NCBI RefSeq assembly: GCF_003606385.1
Contig: NZ_CP032514.1
Location: 1,364,001-1,428,000, forward strand
From: Actinomyces lilanjuaniae
GTDB lineage: Bacteria; Actinomycetota; Actinomycetes; Actinomycetales; Actinomycetaceae
Reading direction: 5' to 3'
Length of the DNA stretch: 64,000 bases
Below are positions 52,164 to 64,000 of this stretch, piece after piece. The position numbers and the translations under genes are program-made. The notes beneath the pieces are model-generated. The model saw only the letters and a list, made by a program, of their open reading frames with translations, did not search any database and was not told where the DNA came from. The first letter of the stretch is position 1, and every line of letters starts with the position of its first letter.

Positions 52164-54874
52164 ACGTCCGTCTCCTGGGACGTGATCGCCTGGACGGCCC
52201 TGGGGACACGGGCCAGGACGACGACCGGAGCCTCCCCGACGACATCGGCCAGCCGTTGGAACCCGCCCTGGGTACGGGCCTCGGACACGACGTCCTGCCA
52301 GGTCCCCTCGGGCAGGACGACGCTCTCCTCGCGCCAGCCGCCCAGCTGCTCCAGGCGGTAGCTCAGCCGCCGCGCGATGACGACGACGTCCGGCTCCTCG
52401 TCCAGGAGGCGGGCGTAGGCGAAGGCGAAGGAGGTGGTGACCGGGATCGCCCGGTACCCCGAGCGGGGGCCGACAAAGGTCTCCGGGCGCTGGGCACGTA
52501 GGCGCAGAATCCTGGCGGTCAGAGCCAGCTTCTCCTCGTCCAGGCCCCGGGGACTCTGCCCGGCGTCCAGGCGCTCCAGGACCGCCTCCAAACCGGAGGC
52601 GCCCGTGTAGCTCACCACCCGGCGGTTGTCCGGGTCCACCAGGGAGGTGCGGGTCACCTCACTGCCCTGGTAGACGTCGGCCACGCCCAGCCAGGTCAGA
52701 GTCAGGGCCTTGTTCGCCAGGACGCAGGCCCGTACCGCCCGGGCGGTCAGAGAGGCGAAGGCCTCCATCTGGCGGGTCACCTCCTCGTCGCTGAGCAGGT
52801 GGGCGGCGTAGTCGGTCAGTGCCTGCTCGCGCTCCAAGTCCGGGGCGGTCCAGCTGGTCCACGTCTTCTGCTCCCGGGCGGCCTTGACCAGGTAGCGCCC
52901 CAGGCGGTCGGCATCCATCGGGTCTGCGGAGCCGGGAGCCCAGGTGCCCCACAGCGTCTGCCACAGCAGGTTCTCGCTGCGTCCGTCCAGGTCCACTGGC
53001 CTGACCCGCTGGGTGGCGGCACGCAGGCGGTGGACCAGGTCCGTCCACTCCTCGGCGTAGGAGGCCAGGACGTCCAGGCGGGCACGGACGTCCTCGCCGC
53101 GCTTGGTGTCATGGGTGGTAGAGGTAACCATGGTGTCCGGCCAGGTGGCCTGGACCCGGTCGGCCCAGGCGTGTGCCTCGTCCGCACTGAGAGCGAAGCC
53201 TCCCGGGTTGCCGCCCACCTCGGTGAGGCTGGTCAGGTGGGTCCACCGGTAGAAGGCGGTGTCCTCCACTCCCTTGGCGGTTACGGCACCGCACACTTGC
53301 TGGAAGCGGATGACGGCCTCAGCCCGTTGCGCGGAGGAGGACAGCCCCTCAGAGCCCACCGGCTCGCCCAGGAGGAGGGCGACCACCAGGTCCAGGGTTT
53401 CACTCTGGTCCGCCTCCAGGCGGGCGCGGGCGACCTCGGCGTCACGGTGCACGACGGCAACGGTCTCCGGCGTGGGTGGTGTCCCGGGAACCACGTAGGC
53501 CCGGTACTGCTCGGCGGCGACCAGCAGCTCGATGACGCAGGCCCGCAGGTCCTTGAAGGTGTGGTCTCTCAGGCGCACGTCGCGGGAGGTCAGGTCATCC
53601 AGGATCCGTGCCAGGCGGTCCACCTCGGAGGCCAGGGAGCCGGCGATGATCTCCCGCTTGGCCTCCTCGGTCACCCGGCCCAGGTCCACCGGCGCGTCCC
53701 CCGTCAGCTCCTGCATGAGGGCGCCCAGGCGGGCCGCGCCGGAGGGGTCTACCTGCAGCTGGTCGATCCGCCAGGCCGCGTCATAGCCTGTGGTCCCAGC
53801 CACGGACCAGGAGGTGGGAAGGGACTCGTCGGGAGCCAGGATCTTCTCTGCGGCGATCCAGGCTGCGCCGCTGGCAGCAGACAGCCGTGACAGGTAGCCT
53901 CCGGGGTCGGCCAGGCCGTCGGGGTGGTCTACCCTCAGGCCGTTGACAACCCCTGAGCCCACCAGCTCCAGCACCAGGGCGTGGGACCCGGAGAAGACCT
54001 CAGGGTCCTCCACGCGGATCGCCGCCAGGGTGCCGACGTCGAAGAAGCGACGGTAGTTGATCTCCTCGTCGCCGACCTTCCAATAGGCCAGCCGGTAGTG
54101 CTGGCGCTCGACCAGGACGTGCATGGGCAGGGACTCCGTGCCCGCAGCAACCGGGAAGGCGTGGTCGAAGTAGCGCAGCACGTGCTGGGGGCCCAGGTGC
54201 TCCTGGCCGGGGACGACCATGGTCTCCAGGACGAGCTCCTCGTCGGCCAGGACCTCCCCGATGCGCCTGCCCAGGACCGGCATGAGGATCGGCTCGTCCA
54301 CGGAGACGTCGAACCAGGCGGCGTAGGGGGAGTCCGCCCCCTCACGCAGCACGGACCACAGCGGCTGGTTGTGCCAGGCCGGGGTGGGCACGGCCATGTG
54401 GTTGGGCACGATGTCGACCACCAGGCCCATGCCTGCGTCGTGGGCGGTGCGGGCCAGGGACTCCAGGCCTGCACGCCCTCCCAGCACCTCGCTGACCCGC
54501 TGGTGGTCGATGACGTCGTAGCCGTGCGTGGAGCCGGGGCGGCGGCGAGCACAGGTGAGAGGTACAGGTCCGTGACACCGAGGCGGGAGAGGTAGGGCAC
54601 CAGGTTCTCCGCGTCGGCGAAGGTAAGGTCCTCGCTCAGCTGGAGACGGTAGGTAGTCACCGGGGTGCGCCGCCCTGGCCCGGGACGTGGCCGGACCAGG
54701 GGGCGTAGCCGCCGCTGGCCTGGGTGGGTGGGTGGGTGGTCCCGGGGAGGGTCTCACCAGTGCCCGGGCCCGTCGAGTGACCGCTGGGTCCTAAGGCCTG
54801 GAGCGGTGCAGCCGGGACGTGCCCCGGCTGGTCGTGCTGCGGTGTCGTGGGTGATGTCGTGGGTGACGTGGCTG

Positions 54875-54878
<4 letters not shown>
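52160..54878 (-). CDS. treY: maltooligosyltrehalose synthase (two apparent frameshifts near the N-terminus)
   Basis: Turns the reducing end of maltodextrins into a trehalose unit. The gene starts at ATG 54878, which overlaps the glgX stop as ATGA and has GAGGAGG upstream. The first frame gives a Pro/Thr/Gly tail to about 54662. A second frame carries [20 protein letters not shown] and [18 protein letters not shown] to about 54536. The rest, from [20 protein letters not shown] to the stop, is in a third frame. One missing base in each of the G runs 54662-54665 and 54536-54539 joins them; 2719 + 2 bases gives 906 residues. Later motifs include [36 protein letters not shown] and [16 protein letters not shown]. 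Confidence 0.9.
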
Positions 54879-57135
<2,257 letters not shown>

Positions 57136-57420
57136 GGGTCCAACCCTGCCACGCCCGGTGCCCTGAGTGGAGGACGTTAGGCGATGGGATGCCACCTGTC
57201 GCTGCCAGGGTGCCTGCGCGCAGCCCGGGTCGGCGTTGCTGCTGTCGGGGCGACAAGGTCGAAAGGGTGGGGCGAAAGCGTGGTCGGAGGTCTCCGCCCC
57301 GGAGGCGCTGTACAGCAAGGTCGACACCACATGGGTGTCACTTGGCGTTGCGGGGCGAGGTTGGTAGAGTTCCGGCTGTCTCCCCGGGGCGGCATCAGAC
57401 GGCTCTTGGAAGGCGCCACT

Positions 57421-57493
57421 GCGGATGTGGCTCAGTTGGTAGAGCATCACCTTGCCAAGGTGAGGGTCGCGGGTTCGAGTCCCGTCATCCGCT
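57421..57493 (+). tRNA. tRNA-Gly (anticodon GCC)
   Basis: A 73-nt cloverleaf with acceptor GCGGATG/CATCCGC, D arm GCTC/GAGC, anticodon loop containing TTGCCAA (GCC), T arm CGGG-type around TTCGAGT and discriminator T. CCA is not encoded. One base separates it from the next tRNA, so both come from one transcript. Confidence 0.95.
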
Positions 57494-57494
57494 C

Positions 57495-57566
57495 GGGCGA
57501 TTGGCGCAGCGGTAGCGCGCTTCCCTGACACGGAAGAGGTCACTGGTTCGAACCCAGTATCGCCCA
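57495..57566 (+). tRNA. tRNA-Val (anticodon GAC)
   Basis: A 72-nt cloverleaf with acceptor GGGCGAT/ATCGCCC, anticodon stem CTTCC/GGAAG with loop CTGACAC (GAC), T arm CTGG-type around TTCGAAC and discriminator A; CCA is not encoded. It is the second valine tRNA in the window, next to tRNA-Gly(GCC). Confidence 0.95.
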
Positions 57567-57730
57567 CTGGTCGCCTGTGCTGGCGGCGACATAACCTGCA
57601 CGCACTGGATTTCACCCCAGTAGTTCCTTGGGCCAGGAGGTCACGTCACCGGTCGGAGGGCTGAGGTGCGTGGCGGTGCCTACGAAACCCTCAGCAGAGG
57701 CTGAGGCCTGGCTTCGGGACGAGGTTTGTC

Positions 57731-58411
57731 ATGAGGACTGCACTGGTCACTGGCGGCAACAGAGGAATTGGCAGGGAAGTCTGCCGGGCGCTGTCGGCGT
57801 TGGGGTACCACGTCTATCTTGGCAGCAGGGATGTCGTGGTCGGCCGACGTGTGGCCAGGGCGATCCAGTCGGAAGGCGACATTGAGTGTGTCAGGCTGGA
57901 CGTCACCTCCGGTGAGGACGTGAGCGCTCTTTCTGAGCACGTGGGCGAGAACCTGGATGTTCTCGTGAACAATGCGGGCATCTACAATGCGCTCCCCTTC
58001 CGGAGGCTTTCCGTGGACGACGTCAGGCAGTCGTGCGAGACTAATATGCTGGGGCCGTTCTCTCTCATATCAGAGTTTCTCCCCAAGATGAACCGCCGCG
58101 GCCAGGGGCGGATCATCAATGTTTCCTCGGGCTATGGAACGTTCTCTGACAGGATCAGTGGACCCGCCGCGTACGGTATATCGAAGGCGGCGCTGAACGC
58201 CCTGACGGTCGTGGCGTCGCAGGAGGCGGAGGGAAACGTCGAGGTAAACGCTGTCTGCCCCGGGTGGGTGCGCACCGACATGGGAGGGGACGGCGCTCCG
58301 CGGGACGTCTCTGAGGGGGCGGACACGATCGTCTGGCTCGCGACCCGGCCCGCTGACGGAGGACGGATCAACGGTCAGCTGCTACGGGACAGGAAGGTAG
58401 TTCAGTGGTGA
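57731..58411 (+). CDS. short-chain dehydrogenase/reductase
   Basis: A classical SDR of 226 residues. The cofactor motif is ALVTGGNRGIG; the Arg in LGSRDVV after the second strand suggests NADPH. The structural motif is VLVNNAGIYN; the catalytic set is Asn in ETNMLGPFSL, Ser in INVSSGYGTF, and Tyr/Lys in YGISKAAL. The C-terminus has VNAVCPGWVRTDMGG and DTIVWLATRPADGGRINGQL, close to plant and bacterial carbonyl-reductase-like SDRs. The substrate is unknown. GAGG precedes the ATG. It has no obvious operon partners, and thrS begins 242 bases downstream after a region with no feature I recognise. Confidence 0.88.
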   Translation: MRTALVTGGNRGIGREVCRALSALGYHVYLGSRDVVVGRRVARAIQSEGDIECVRLDVTSGEDVSALSEHVGENLDVLVNNAGIYNALPFRRLSVDDVRQSCETNMLGPFSLISEFLPKMNRRGQGRIINVSSGYGTFSDRISGPAAYGISKAALNALTVVASQEAEGNVEVNAVCPGWVRTDMGGDGAPRDVSEGADTIVWLATRPADGGRINGQLLRDRKVVQW

Positions 58412-58653
58412 GGTTCCACCGGTGAGGCTACGACGTCCTCGCGCGGGTAGTTGCGCGGGTACTTGTCCTTGCAGACGCGAGCCCTCGGGTCGTCAGACCT
58501 TCTGGCCTGGCACGCGGGAGCTGTTGGTGACCAGTCTCCCCGCGTCGTCCTGGTGGTAGCACGGTAGCCTGGTGACCGGCGGGGTGTGAGTAGACTGCCC
58601 GCCCAGACGGGTGCACCGGTACAGCGCCCCATGACCCATGAGGAGACGACCCC

Positions 58654-60681
58654 GTGCCATCTCAGCCCACGCCCCACGTCATCGTTGACGGCGTCGAGCG
58701 CGCCATCGGTGCCGCAGCCACCGGCGCCACCGTGTTCGAGGAGGAGGTCAGGACCGGGCAGGTGGTCGCCGTACGCGTTGACGGCGAGCCCTGGGACCTG
58801 GAGCGGGAGCTACCTGAGGCCGCGGTCGTTGAGCCGATTACCCTTGACTCTGAGGACGGGCTGAACATCCTGCGCCATTCCGCCACCCACGTCATGGCCC
58901 AGGCCGTCCAGGAGATCTTCCCCGACGTCAACCTCGGCGTCGGTCCCTTCATCACTGACGGCTTCTACTACGACTTCGGCGGCATCGAGGCAGTGACGCC
59001 CGAGCTGCTCCGCGAGGTCGAGAAGCGTATGAAGCGCATCGTCAAGGAGGGGCAGCGCTTCGTGCGCCGCGAGATCACCGAGGCCCAGGGGCGGGCCGAG
59101 CTGGCCGACCAGCCCTACAAGCTCGAGCTCATCACCACCAAGGGGGCCGGTGCGGAAGGAGCCTCCGTGGAGGTCGGCTCCGGGGGGCTGACCATGTACG
59201 ACAACGTCCGTCGTGACGGCACCGTGGCCTGGACGGACCTGTGCCGCGGCCCTCACCTTCCCTCCACCCGGCTCATCGGCCAGGGCTTCGCCCTCACCAA
59301 GTTCTCCTCGGCCTACTGGAAGGGGGACCAGTCCGGCGACTCCCTGCAGCGCATCTACGGTACTGCCTGGCCCTCCAAGGACGAGCTCAAGGCTTACCAG
59401 CACCGCCTGGCCGAGGCTGCCAGACGTGACCACCGCAGGCTGGGCGCCGAGCTCGACCTGTTCTCCTTTCCCGAGGAGCTGGGAGCGGGCCTGCCGGTCT
59501 TCCACCCCAAGGGAGGCGTGCTCAAGCGGGTCATGGAGGACTACGTCCGTGAGGCCCACATCCGCAGCGGCTTCCTCTACGTAGGCACCCCCCACATCTC
59601 CAGGGAGGAGCTGTTCCACGTCTCGGGGCACCTTCCCTACTACGCCGACGGCATGTTTCCCCCGATGGACGACGACGGGCAGGCCTACTACCTCAAGGCC
59701 ATGAACTGCCCGATGCACAACCTCATCTTCGGTTCCCGGGGACGCTCCTACCGCGAGCTGCCCCTACGCCTGTTCGAGTTCGGCACCGTCTACCGCAACG
59801 AGAAGTCCGGTGTCCTCCAAGGCCTGACCAGGGTGCGCTCCATCACCCAGGACGACTCCCACTCCTACTGCACCCCCGAGCAGGCCCCCGACGAGGTCCG
59901 CCACCTGCTGACCTTCGTCCTGACCCTCCTGAAGGACTTCGGCCTGGACGACTTCTACCTAGAGGTCTCCACCCGGGACGAGGACGGGAGGAAGAAGGAC
60001 AAGTTCATCGGCACTGACGAGCAGTGGGCCTCCGCCACCGAGATCCTGACCACGATCGCCGCCGAGTGCGCCCGGGACAACGACCTGCTGGTGGTTGACG
60101 ACCCGGGTGGCGCCGCCTTCTACGGCCCCAAGATCTCGGTGCAGGCCAAGGACGCCATCGGGCGGACCTGGCAGATGTCAACCATCCAGTACGACTTCAA
60201 CCAGCCCCACCGCTTCGGCCTGGCCTATACCGCACCGGACGGGACCCACCGTGAGCCCGTCATGATCCACTCCGCCAAGTTCGGGGCCATTGAGCGCTTC
60301 ATCGGGGTCCTCACCGAGCACTACGCCGGGGCCTTCCCGGCGTGGCTCGCCCCGGTGCAGGTGCGTCTGGTCCCCGTCGCGGAGGCCTTTAACGACTATG
60401 TTGACTCCGTGGCTGCCAGGCTGCGTGAGCACGGGGTCCGGGTGGAGGTGGACGCCTCCGACGACCGCTTCGGCAAGAAGATCCGTAACGCCTCCAAGGA
60501 GAAGGTGCCTTTCACGCTGATCGCCGGAGGGGAGGACGCGCAGGCAGGGGCCGTGTCCTTCCGGTTCCGAGACGGCGGGCAGACCAACGGTGTGCCCGTG
60601 GACCAGGCCGTGGCGCACATCGTGTCCGTGATCACTGACCGGGTCAATGACCCGGCAGGGGAGAGGCTGCCCCGTGAGTGA
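58654..60681 (+). CDS. thrS: threonyl-tRNA synthetase
   Basis: Class II synthetase of 675 residues. The N-terminal TGS domain ([20 protein letters not shown]) is followed by the editing domain with [11 protein letters not shown] and the SRGPH-like [14 protein letters not shown]. The catalytic core has the Zn-site Cys in [15 protein letters not shown], the class II motif 2 in [20 protein letters not shown] with [14 protein letters not shown], and motif 3 further on ([20 protein letters not shown]). The C-terminal anticodon-binding domain begins [15 protein letters not shown] 58654 is the start. It overlaps the HIT gene by 8 bases. Confidence 0.97.
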   Translation: MPSQPTPHVIVDGVERAIGAAATGATVFEEEVRTGQVVAVRVDGEPWDLERELPEAAVVEPITLDSEDGLNILRHSATHVMAQAVQEIFPDVNLGVGPFITDGFYYDFGGIEAVTPELLREVEKRMKRIVKEGQRFVRREITEAQGRAELADQPYKLELITTKGAGAEGASVEVGSGGLTMYDNVRRDGTVAWTDLCRGPHLPSTRLIGQGFALTKFSSAYWKGDQSGDSLQRIYGTAWPSKDELKAYQHRLAEAARRDHRRLGAELDLFSFPEELGAGLPVFHPKGGVLKRVMEDYVREAHIRSGFLYVGTPHISREELFHVSGHLPYYADGMFPPMDDDGQAYYLKAMNCPMHNLIFGSRGRSYRELPLRLFEFGTVYRNEKSGVLQGLTRVRSITQDDSHSYCTPEQAPDEVRHLLTFVLTLLKDFGLDDFYLEVSTRDEDGRKKDKFIGTDEQWASATEILTTIAAECARDNDLLVVDDPGGAAFYGPKISVQAKDAIGRTWQMSTIQYDFNQPHRFGLAYTAPDGTHREPVMIHSAKFGAIERFIGVLTEHYAGAFPAWLAPVQVRLVPVAEAFNDYVDSVAARLREHGVRVEVDASDDRFGKKIRNASKEKVPFTLIAGGEDAQAGAVSFRFRDGGQTNGVPVDQAVAHIVSVITDRVNDPAGERLPRE

Positions 60682-61284
60682 CGCAGAGCCGGAGGAGCAC
60701 ACCGGGTCCGGGTGCCACGAGCACGCTGCAGCGCACGGCGGTCGCGCTGCTGAGCCGCCCCTCTACCACGAGGGGGCGCCGTCAGCCTTCCAGCGGCTGT
60801 GGACCCCCCACCGGATGGTCTATATCGGGGGCCAGGACAAGCCTGCTGACGACTCGGCCTCCCAGTGCCCGTTCTGTGCCGGCCCGGAGCGGGAGGACGA
60901 GGAGGCCCTTATCGTCCACCGCGGGCGGCTCGCCTACGTCCTCATGAACCTCTACCCCTACAACACCGGCCACCTCCTGGTGTGCCCTTACCGGCATGTC
61001 TCGGACTGGACTCAGGCCAGCGCCCAGGAGCGTGTCGAGATCGGTGAGCTGACAGCCCGGGCCATGGAGGTCGTGCGCCACGTCTCCCACCCGCACGGCT
61101 TCAACCTGGGGATGAACCAGGGGACGTAGCGGGAGCCGGGATTGCCGCCCACCTCCACCAGCACATCGTCCCGCGCTGGAAGGGTGACGCCAACTTCATG
61201 CCGATCATTGGCCGTACCAAGCCGGTGCCCCAGCTCCTGGGCGACCAGCGTGACATGCTTGCTGCTGCCTGGGAGGCGGCGTGA
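60674..61284 (+). CDS. HIT family protein (apparent one-base frameshift)
   Basis: A histidine triad nucleotide-binding protein. GTG 60674 overlaps the thrS stop (GTGAGTGA). The family segment [18 protein letters not shown] precedes a Cys pair (CPFCAGP), then [20 protein letters not shown] and [14 protein letters not shown]. The frame meets a stop right after GFNLGMNQG (61129), but the next frame continues [20 protein letters not shown] with the catalytic HLHQH triad, to AAAWEAA and a TGA at 61282-61284. One missing base in the GGGG run at 61120-61123 reconciles them: 611 + 1 bases, 203 residues. Members of this branch are found with PIM biosynthesis genes in actinobacteria and resemble AP4A phosphorylase-like hydrolases. 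Confidence 0.88.
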
Positions 61285-61318
61285 GGCGCACGGGCACAGG
61301 GGAGGTGCTGAAGTAGCG

Positions 61319-62038
61319 ATGCTGGGTAACCACGGACGCGGCCTGACCAGGGCACTGTTCACCCGGCCTGCCCTGGCTATGGCCAGAGCAGGCGTGACAC
61401 CCAACGTGCTGACCGTGGCCGGGACCGTGCTGTCGGTGTCCGCAGCGGTGCTCCTGCTGCCTCAGGGCCACTTCGTAGCCGGGCCGCTGGTGCTGGCTCT
61501 GGTGCTCGTGGCCGACTCCTTTGACGGAATCCTGGCCCGTGCCACGGGACGCACCTCCGTCTTCGGCGCCTTCCTGGACTCCACGATGGACCGCCTTGCC
61601 GACGGCGCGGTCTTCGCCTCCCTTGCCGCCTGGGCGGCGCTGCGTATGGAGGCTGGGGCACTGCGTACTGTGACGCTCGTGGCTGCCCTGTCCTCAGTGG
61701 TCCTCGCCGGGGTCGTGCCCTACGCCCGGGCCAGGGCCGAGGCGGTGGGCGTTCAGGCCTCCGTCGGCGTGGCAGAGCGCACCGACCGCCTGGTGGTGGC
61801 TCTGCTGGCTACCCTTGCGGTGGGCCTGGGTGCCCCGTTGTGGGTGCTGACCCTCGGCCTGTCCTACGTGTGCCTCGCCTCCCTGGTGACCGTGCTCCAG
61901 CGGGTCCGTGCCGTAGCGGTCCAGACCGCCCCCACCCCCTCCTCAGCCGAGCCAGGCCTGGACGGCAGCCCTGCCCCCGGGACGCCTGGTCCTGTTCCGG
62001 GGACCGCAGGGACAGCGGCGGACGGGAGGCCCTCGTGA
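61319..62038 (+). CDS. pgsA: phosphatidylinositol phosphate synthase (CDP-alcohol phosphatidyltransferase)
   Basis: Membrane enzyme that joins CDP-diacylglycerol and inositol phosphate, the entry to PI and PIM lipids. 239 residues. The CDP-alcohol transferase signature is clear: DSFDGILARATG then FGAFLDSTMDRLADG (Asp ligands in D-x2-DG-x2-AR-x8-G-x3-D-x3-D). Helices such as VLTVAGTVLSVSAAVLLL, PLVLALVLVADSFDG and VVALLATLAVGLGAPLWVL surround it. The ATG at 61319 has GGAGGT about 12 bases upstream; the longer open frame upstream is the out-of-frame HIT tail. The acidic/Pro-rich end is variable. Its stop overlaps the acyltransferase start as GTGA. Confidence 0.92.
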   Translation: MLGNHGRGLTRALFTRPALAMARAGVTPNVLTVAGTVLSVSAAVLLLPQGHFVAGPLVLALVLVADSFDGILARATGRTSVFGAFLDSTMDRLADGAVFASLAAWAALRMEAGALRTVTLVAALSSVVLAGVVPYARARAEAVGVQASVGVAERTDRLVVALLATLAVGLGAPLWVLTLGLSYVCLASLVTVLQRVRAVAVQTAPTPSSAEPGLDGSPAPGTPGPVPGTAGTAADGRPS

Positions 62039-63120
62039 AGCGGGTCCGGGTGAGACAGGTCGGTGCCGAGGACCTCTACCGGCTGGCCTGGAAGGCTGTG
62101 CCCCACCTGCCGGGCAGCATCGGCTACGCCCTCTTCCACGTCGGTGCCGACCTGGCCTGGGCACTGCACCGGGTACGTGGCGGGCGCGGAGGTGTGGGCC
62201 AGCTGGAGAGGAACCTGGCCCGGCTACTGGACCAGCCTGTTGGTTCCCGCCAGGTCTCGCGCCTCTCGCGCCAGGCCATGCGCTCCTACATGCGCTACTT
62301 CTACGAGGCCTTCGCCCTGCCCTCCGTGGGTGCCAGCCAGCTCGCGGCCCGGGTGCGGTTCGAGGGGGCGTCCCAGGTCCTAGAGGACCTGGGACGCGGC
62401 AACGTCGTCGTGGCTCTGCCTCACACCGGGAACTGGGACCTGGCTGCGGCCTGGGCCTGCCGTGAGCTGGCACCGGTGCTGACGGTGGCGGAGAGGCTGG
62501 AGCCTGAGGATCTCTTTGAGCAGTTCACGCGCTTCCGCGAGCAGCTGGGGCTGCGCATCATCGGCCAGGGTCGTGGTGAGAAGGTGTTTGACCGACTCCT
62601 GGAGGCCGCAGGGCAGGATCGGTACGTGATCGCCCTCCTGGCTGACCGGGACCTGTCGTCCTCGGGGGTCAGGGCTGAGCTGTGCGGTTACCCGGTCTAC
62701 GTTGCCGCCGGACCGGCGGCCCTGGCTCACCGGCTGAGCCTGCCGTTGTACACGGCGGTCATCTACTACGAGAGGCTGTCAGGACGGCGGCGGCGTCAGG
62801 CAGGCTCGCCGTGGGGGCTGGTCCTGAGCGTACGCAAGGTCGAGGTCCCCGTCGTAGAGACGGGGCACGACCAGGTAGCAGAGCACACGCGAGCCTGGGT
62901 ACGGGCCGTTGAGCCCCTGCTGGTGGACCACCTGGTGGACTGGCACATGCTTCAGCCCGTCTTTGAGGAGGACCTCGATCCCGAGCGCCTGGCCCGGGGC
63001 CGCTCCCGCGGTGCGGGACACGGGGAAGGGGCCTCGGCCAGCCAGGGCAGTGGCGAGCAGGACGGCGGCGGCAGCGAAGGTAGCGGGCGTGCTGCTGTCT
63101 TGGGTGAGGGGAGATCATGA
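62035..63120 (+). CDS. patA: phosphatidylinositol mannoside acyltransferase
   Basis: An LpxL/HtrB-family acyltransferase, 361 residues, that in actinobacteria acylates the mannose of PIM. GTG 62035 overlaps the pgsA stop. Family features: GYALFHVGADLAWALHRVRG, RQAMRSYMRYFYEAFALP, the catalytic His in VVVALPHTGNWDLAAAW, LTVAERLEPEDLFEQFTRFR, and VIALLADRDLSSSGVRAELC. The C-terminus after HMLQPVFEEDLDPERLARG is a low-complexity Gly/Ser tail. It probably sits on the cytoplasmic face of the membrane. pimA follows with an ATGA overlap, so pgsA-patA-pimA is one coupled operon. Confidence 0.9.
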   Translation: MKRVRVRQVGAEDLYRLAWKAVPHLPGSIGYALFHVGADLAWALHRVRGGRGGVGQLERNLARLLDQPVGSRQVSRLSRQAMRSYMRYFYEAFALPSVGASQLAARVRFEGASQVLEDLGRGNVVVALPHTGNWDLAAAWACRELAPVLTVAERLEPEDLFEQFTRFREQLGLRIIGQGRGEKVFDRLLEAAGQDRYVIALLADRDLSSSGVRAELCGYPVYVAAGPAALAHRLSLPLYTAVIYYERLSGRRRRQAGSPWGLVLSVRKVEVPVVETGHDQVAEHTRAWVRAVEPLLVDHLVDWHMLQPVFEEDLDPERLARGRSRGAGHGEGASASQGSGEQDGGGSEGSGRAAVLGEGRS

Positions 63121-64000
63121 GGATCGGCATCGTGTGCCCGTACTCCTTTGACGCCCATGGTGGGGTGCAGGTCCACGTGACAGATCTGGCGCAGGAGCTG
63201 TCCAGGCGGGGGCACGACGTGTCCGTGCTGGCTCCGGCGAGCGAGGGCACCGATCTCCCTAAGTGGGTGACCAGCGCCGGTGACGCCCTTGCCATCCCCT
63301 ACAACGGCTCCGTCGCCCGGCTCAACTTCGGCGCGGCTGTCGCCCGACGGGCCAGGCGGTGGCTGGCGGCCGGGGACTTCGATGTCCTTCACGTCCACGA
63401 GCCCATTACCCCCTCGGTGGGCATGCTGGCGTTACAGGCCGCCACTGGCCCGGTGGTGGGAACCTTCCACGCGGCCATGGACCGCTCCCTGGCCCGAGAA
63501 CTGGTCTCACCTGTCGCCGTACCGCTGCTGGAGAAGCTCTCAGCGCGCATCGCCGTCTCCGAGGAGGCCCGCAGAACCCTCGTCCAGCACCACGGCGGAG
63601 ACGCCGTCGTCATCCCTAACGGGGTCAGCATCGCCCCCTTCGCCACCGCCCCCCGGGACGACCCGCGCTTCCGCGGGACGCCCCAGTCTCCTACGATTGC
63701 CTTCCTGGGACGCCTGGACGAGCCCCGAAAGGGCCTGACCGTGCTCGCCGCCGCGGTACCTGCGGTCCTGGAGGCCTTTCCGGGTGCGCGCTTCCTGGTG
63801 GCTGGACGGGGACAGGCCCAGGAGGTGCGTGACAGCCTAGCCCGATACGGGGATGCAGTGCGCTTCCTGGGAGGCGTCACCGAGGAGGACAAGGCTTCCC
63901 TGCTAGCCTCGGCGTCGTGCTACGTGGCGCCGCAGACGGGGGGAGAGTCCTTCGGAATCGTCCTGGTGGAGGCGATGGCGGCGGGGACGTCGGTGGTCGC
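63117..64000 (+). CDS. pimA: phosphatidylinositol alpha-mannosyltransferase PimA (runs off the window)
   Basis: A GT4 glycosyltransferase that adds the first mannose to phosphatidylinositol from GDP-mannose. The frame is open from ATG 63117 to the window end, about 294 residues of an expected 370-380. MRIGIVCPYSFDAHGGVQVH is the typical N-terminus; VLHVHEPITPSVGMLAL, VGTFHAAMDRS, VVIPNGVSIAPF, FLGRLDEPRKGL and the nucleotide-sugar motif GESFGIVLVEAMAAGT follow. The ATG overlaps the acyltransferase stop (ATGA). The 3' end lies beyond 64000. Confidence 0.93.
   Translation, partial: MRIGIVCPYSFDAHGGVQVHVTDLAQELSRRGHDVSVLAPASEGTDLPKWVTSAGDALAIPYNGSVARLNFGAAVARRARRWLAAGDFDVLHVHEPITPSVGMLALQAATGPVVGTFHAAMDRSLARELVSPVAVPLLEKLSARIAVSEEARRTLVQHHGGDAVVIPNGVSIAPFATAPRDDPRFRGTPQSPTIAFLGRLDEPRKGLTVLAAAVPAVLEAFPGARFLVAGRGQAQEVRDSLARYGDAVRFLGGVTEEDKASLLASASCYVAPQTGGESFGIVLVEAMAAGTSVV

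Noticed and set aside
58412..58653. A T-box or other riboswitch in the thrS leader
   Set aside because: The 242-base leader lacks a recognisable T-box sequence and I could not build a stem-antiterminator pair by eye.
61142..62038. A 298-residue CDP-alcohol transferase with a long N-terminal extension
   Set aside because: The first 60 residues are the HIT protein tail read out of frame. The real start is ATG 61319, at the family N-terminus.

Overview
The window is high-GC DNA from an actinobacterium, most likely Actinomyces or a close relative (Actinomycetaceae). The evidence is the phosphatidylinositol mannoside (PIM) gene cluster, GlnE with two type I glutamine synthetases, polyphosphate glucokinase, homodimeric AceE, the actinobacterial families DUF3052, DUF4191 and DUF3000, and a pyruvate formate-lyase locus that fits a facultative anaerobe. 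Nearly all genes are chromosomal housekeeping genes. The only accessory-looking stretch is about 4.0-7.9 kb.

Layout. 0-3.7 kb: aceE (minus) and a DUF3052 gene (plus). 3.8-8.0 kb: tRNA-Val and tRNA-Leu, then a decayed, partly AT-rich patch with an HTH remnant, a DUF6968 gene, a perfect 18-bp palindrome, a possible 46-residue secreted peptide and a repeatedly deleted large serine recombinase. The recombinase ends 9 bases from the 3' end of a structurally odd 95-nt tRNA-Ile. 8-16.5 kb: NIF3-family protein, a coiled-coil protein that has lost its zinc ribbon, yaaA, rnpB, a DUF4352-like membrane protein, ppgK, map, a histidine phosphatase and panB. 16.7-30 kb: nitrogen and lipoate block with glnA2, glnE, a polar amino acid ABC transporter, the adenylylatable glnA, DUF4191, lipA and lipB. 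29.8-41.8 kb: membrane kinase-like protein, E2 and E3 of 2-oxoacid dehydrogenase (partners of AceE), leucyl aminopeptidase, an S9 peptidase and dxs. 42-45.5 kb: pflB, a separate 81-residue glycyl-radical protein, and pflA. 45.5-50.2 kb: rnd, DUF3000, and an ATP-grasp/Fem pair likely to build a peptidoglycan cross-bridge. 50.2-57.1 kb: glgX-treY-treZ (glycogen to trehalose). 57.4-64 kb: tRNA-Gly, tRNA-Val, an SDR enzyme, thrS, a HIT protein, pgsA, a PIM acyltransferase and the start of pimA.

Two points stand out. First, the glycyl-radical domain of pyruvate formate-lyase is missing from PflB and is encoded by its own gene just downstream, with its own ribosome binding site. Second, at least seven genes, six of them core metabolic or housekeeping functions, carry what looks like one missing base inside short G/C runs. 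Adding the base back always restores a full-length family protein and a length divisible by three. This is best read as systematic homopolymer under-calling in the source assembly, not as gene decay, and it affects how several genes here should be read.
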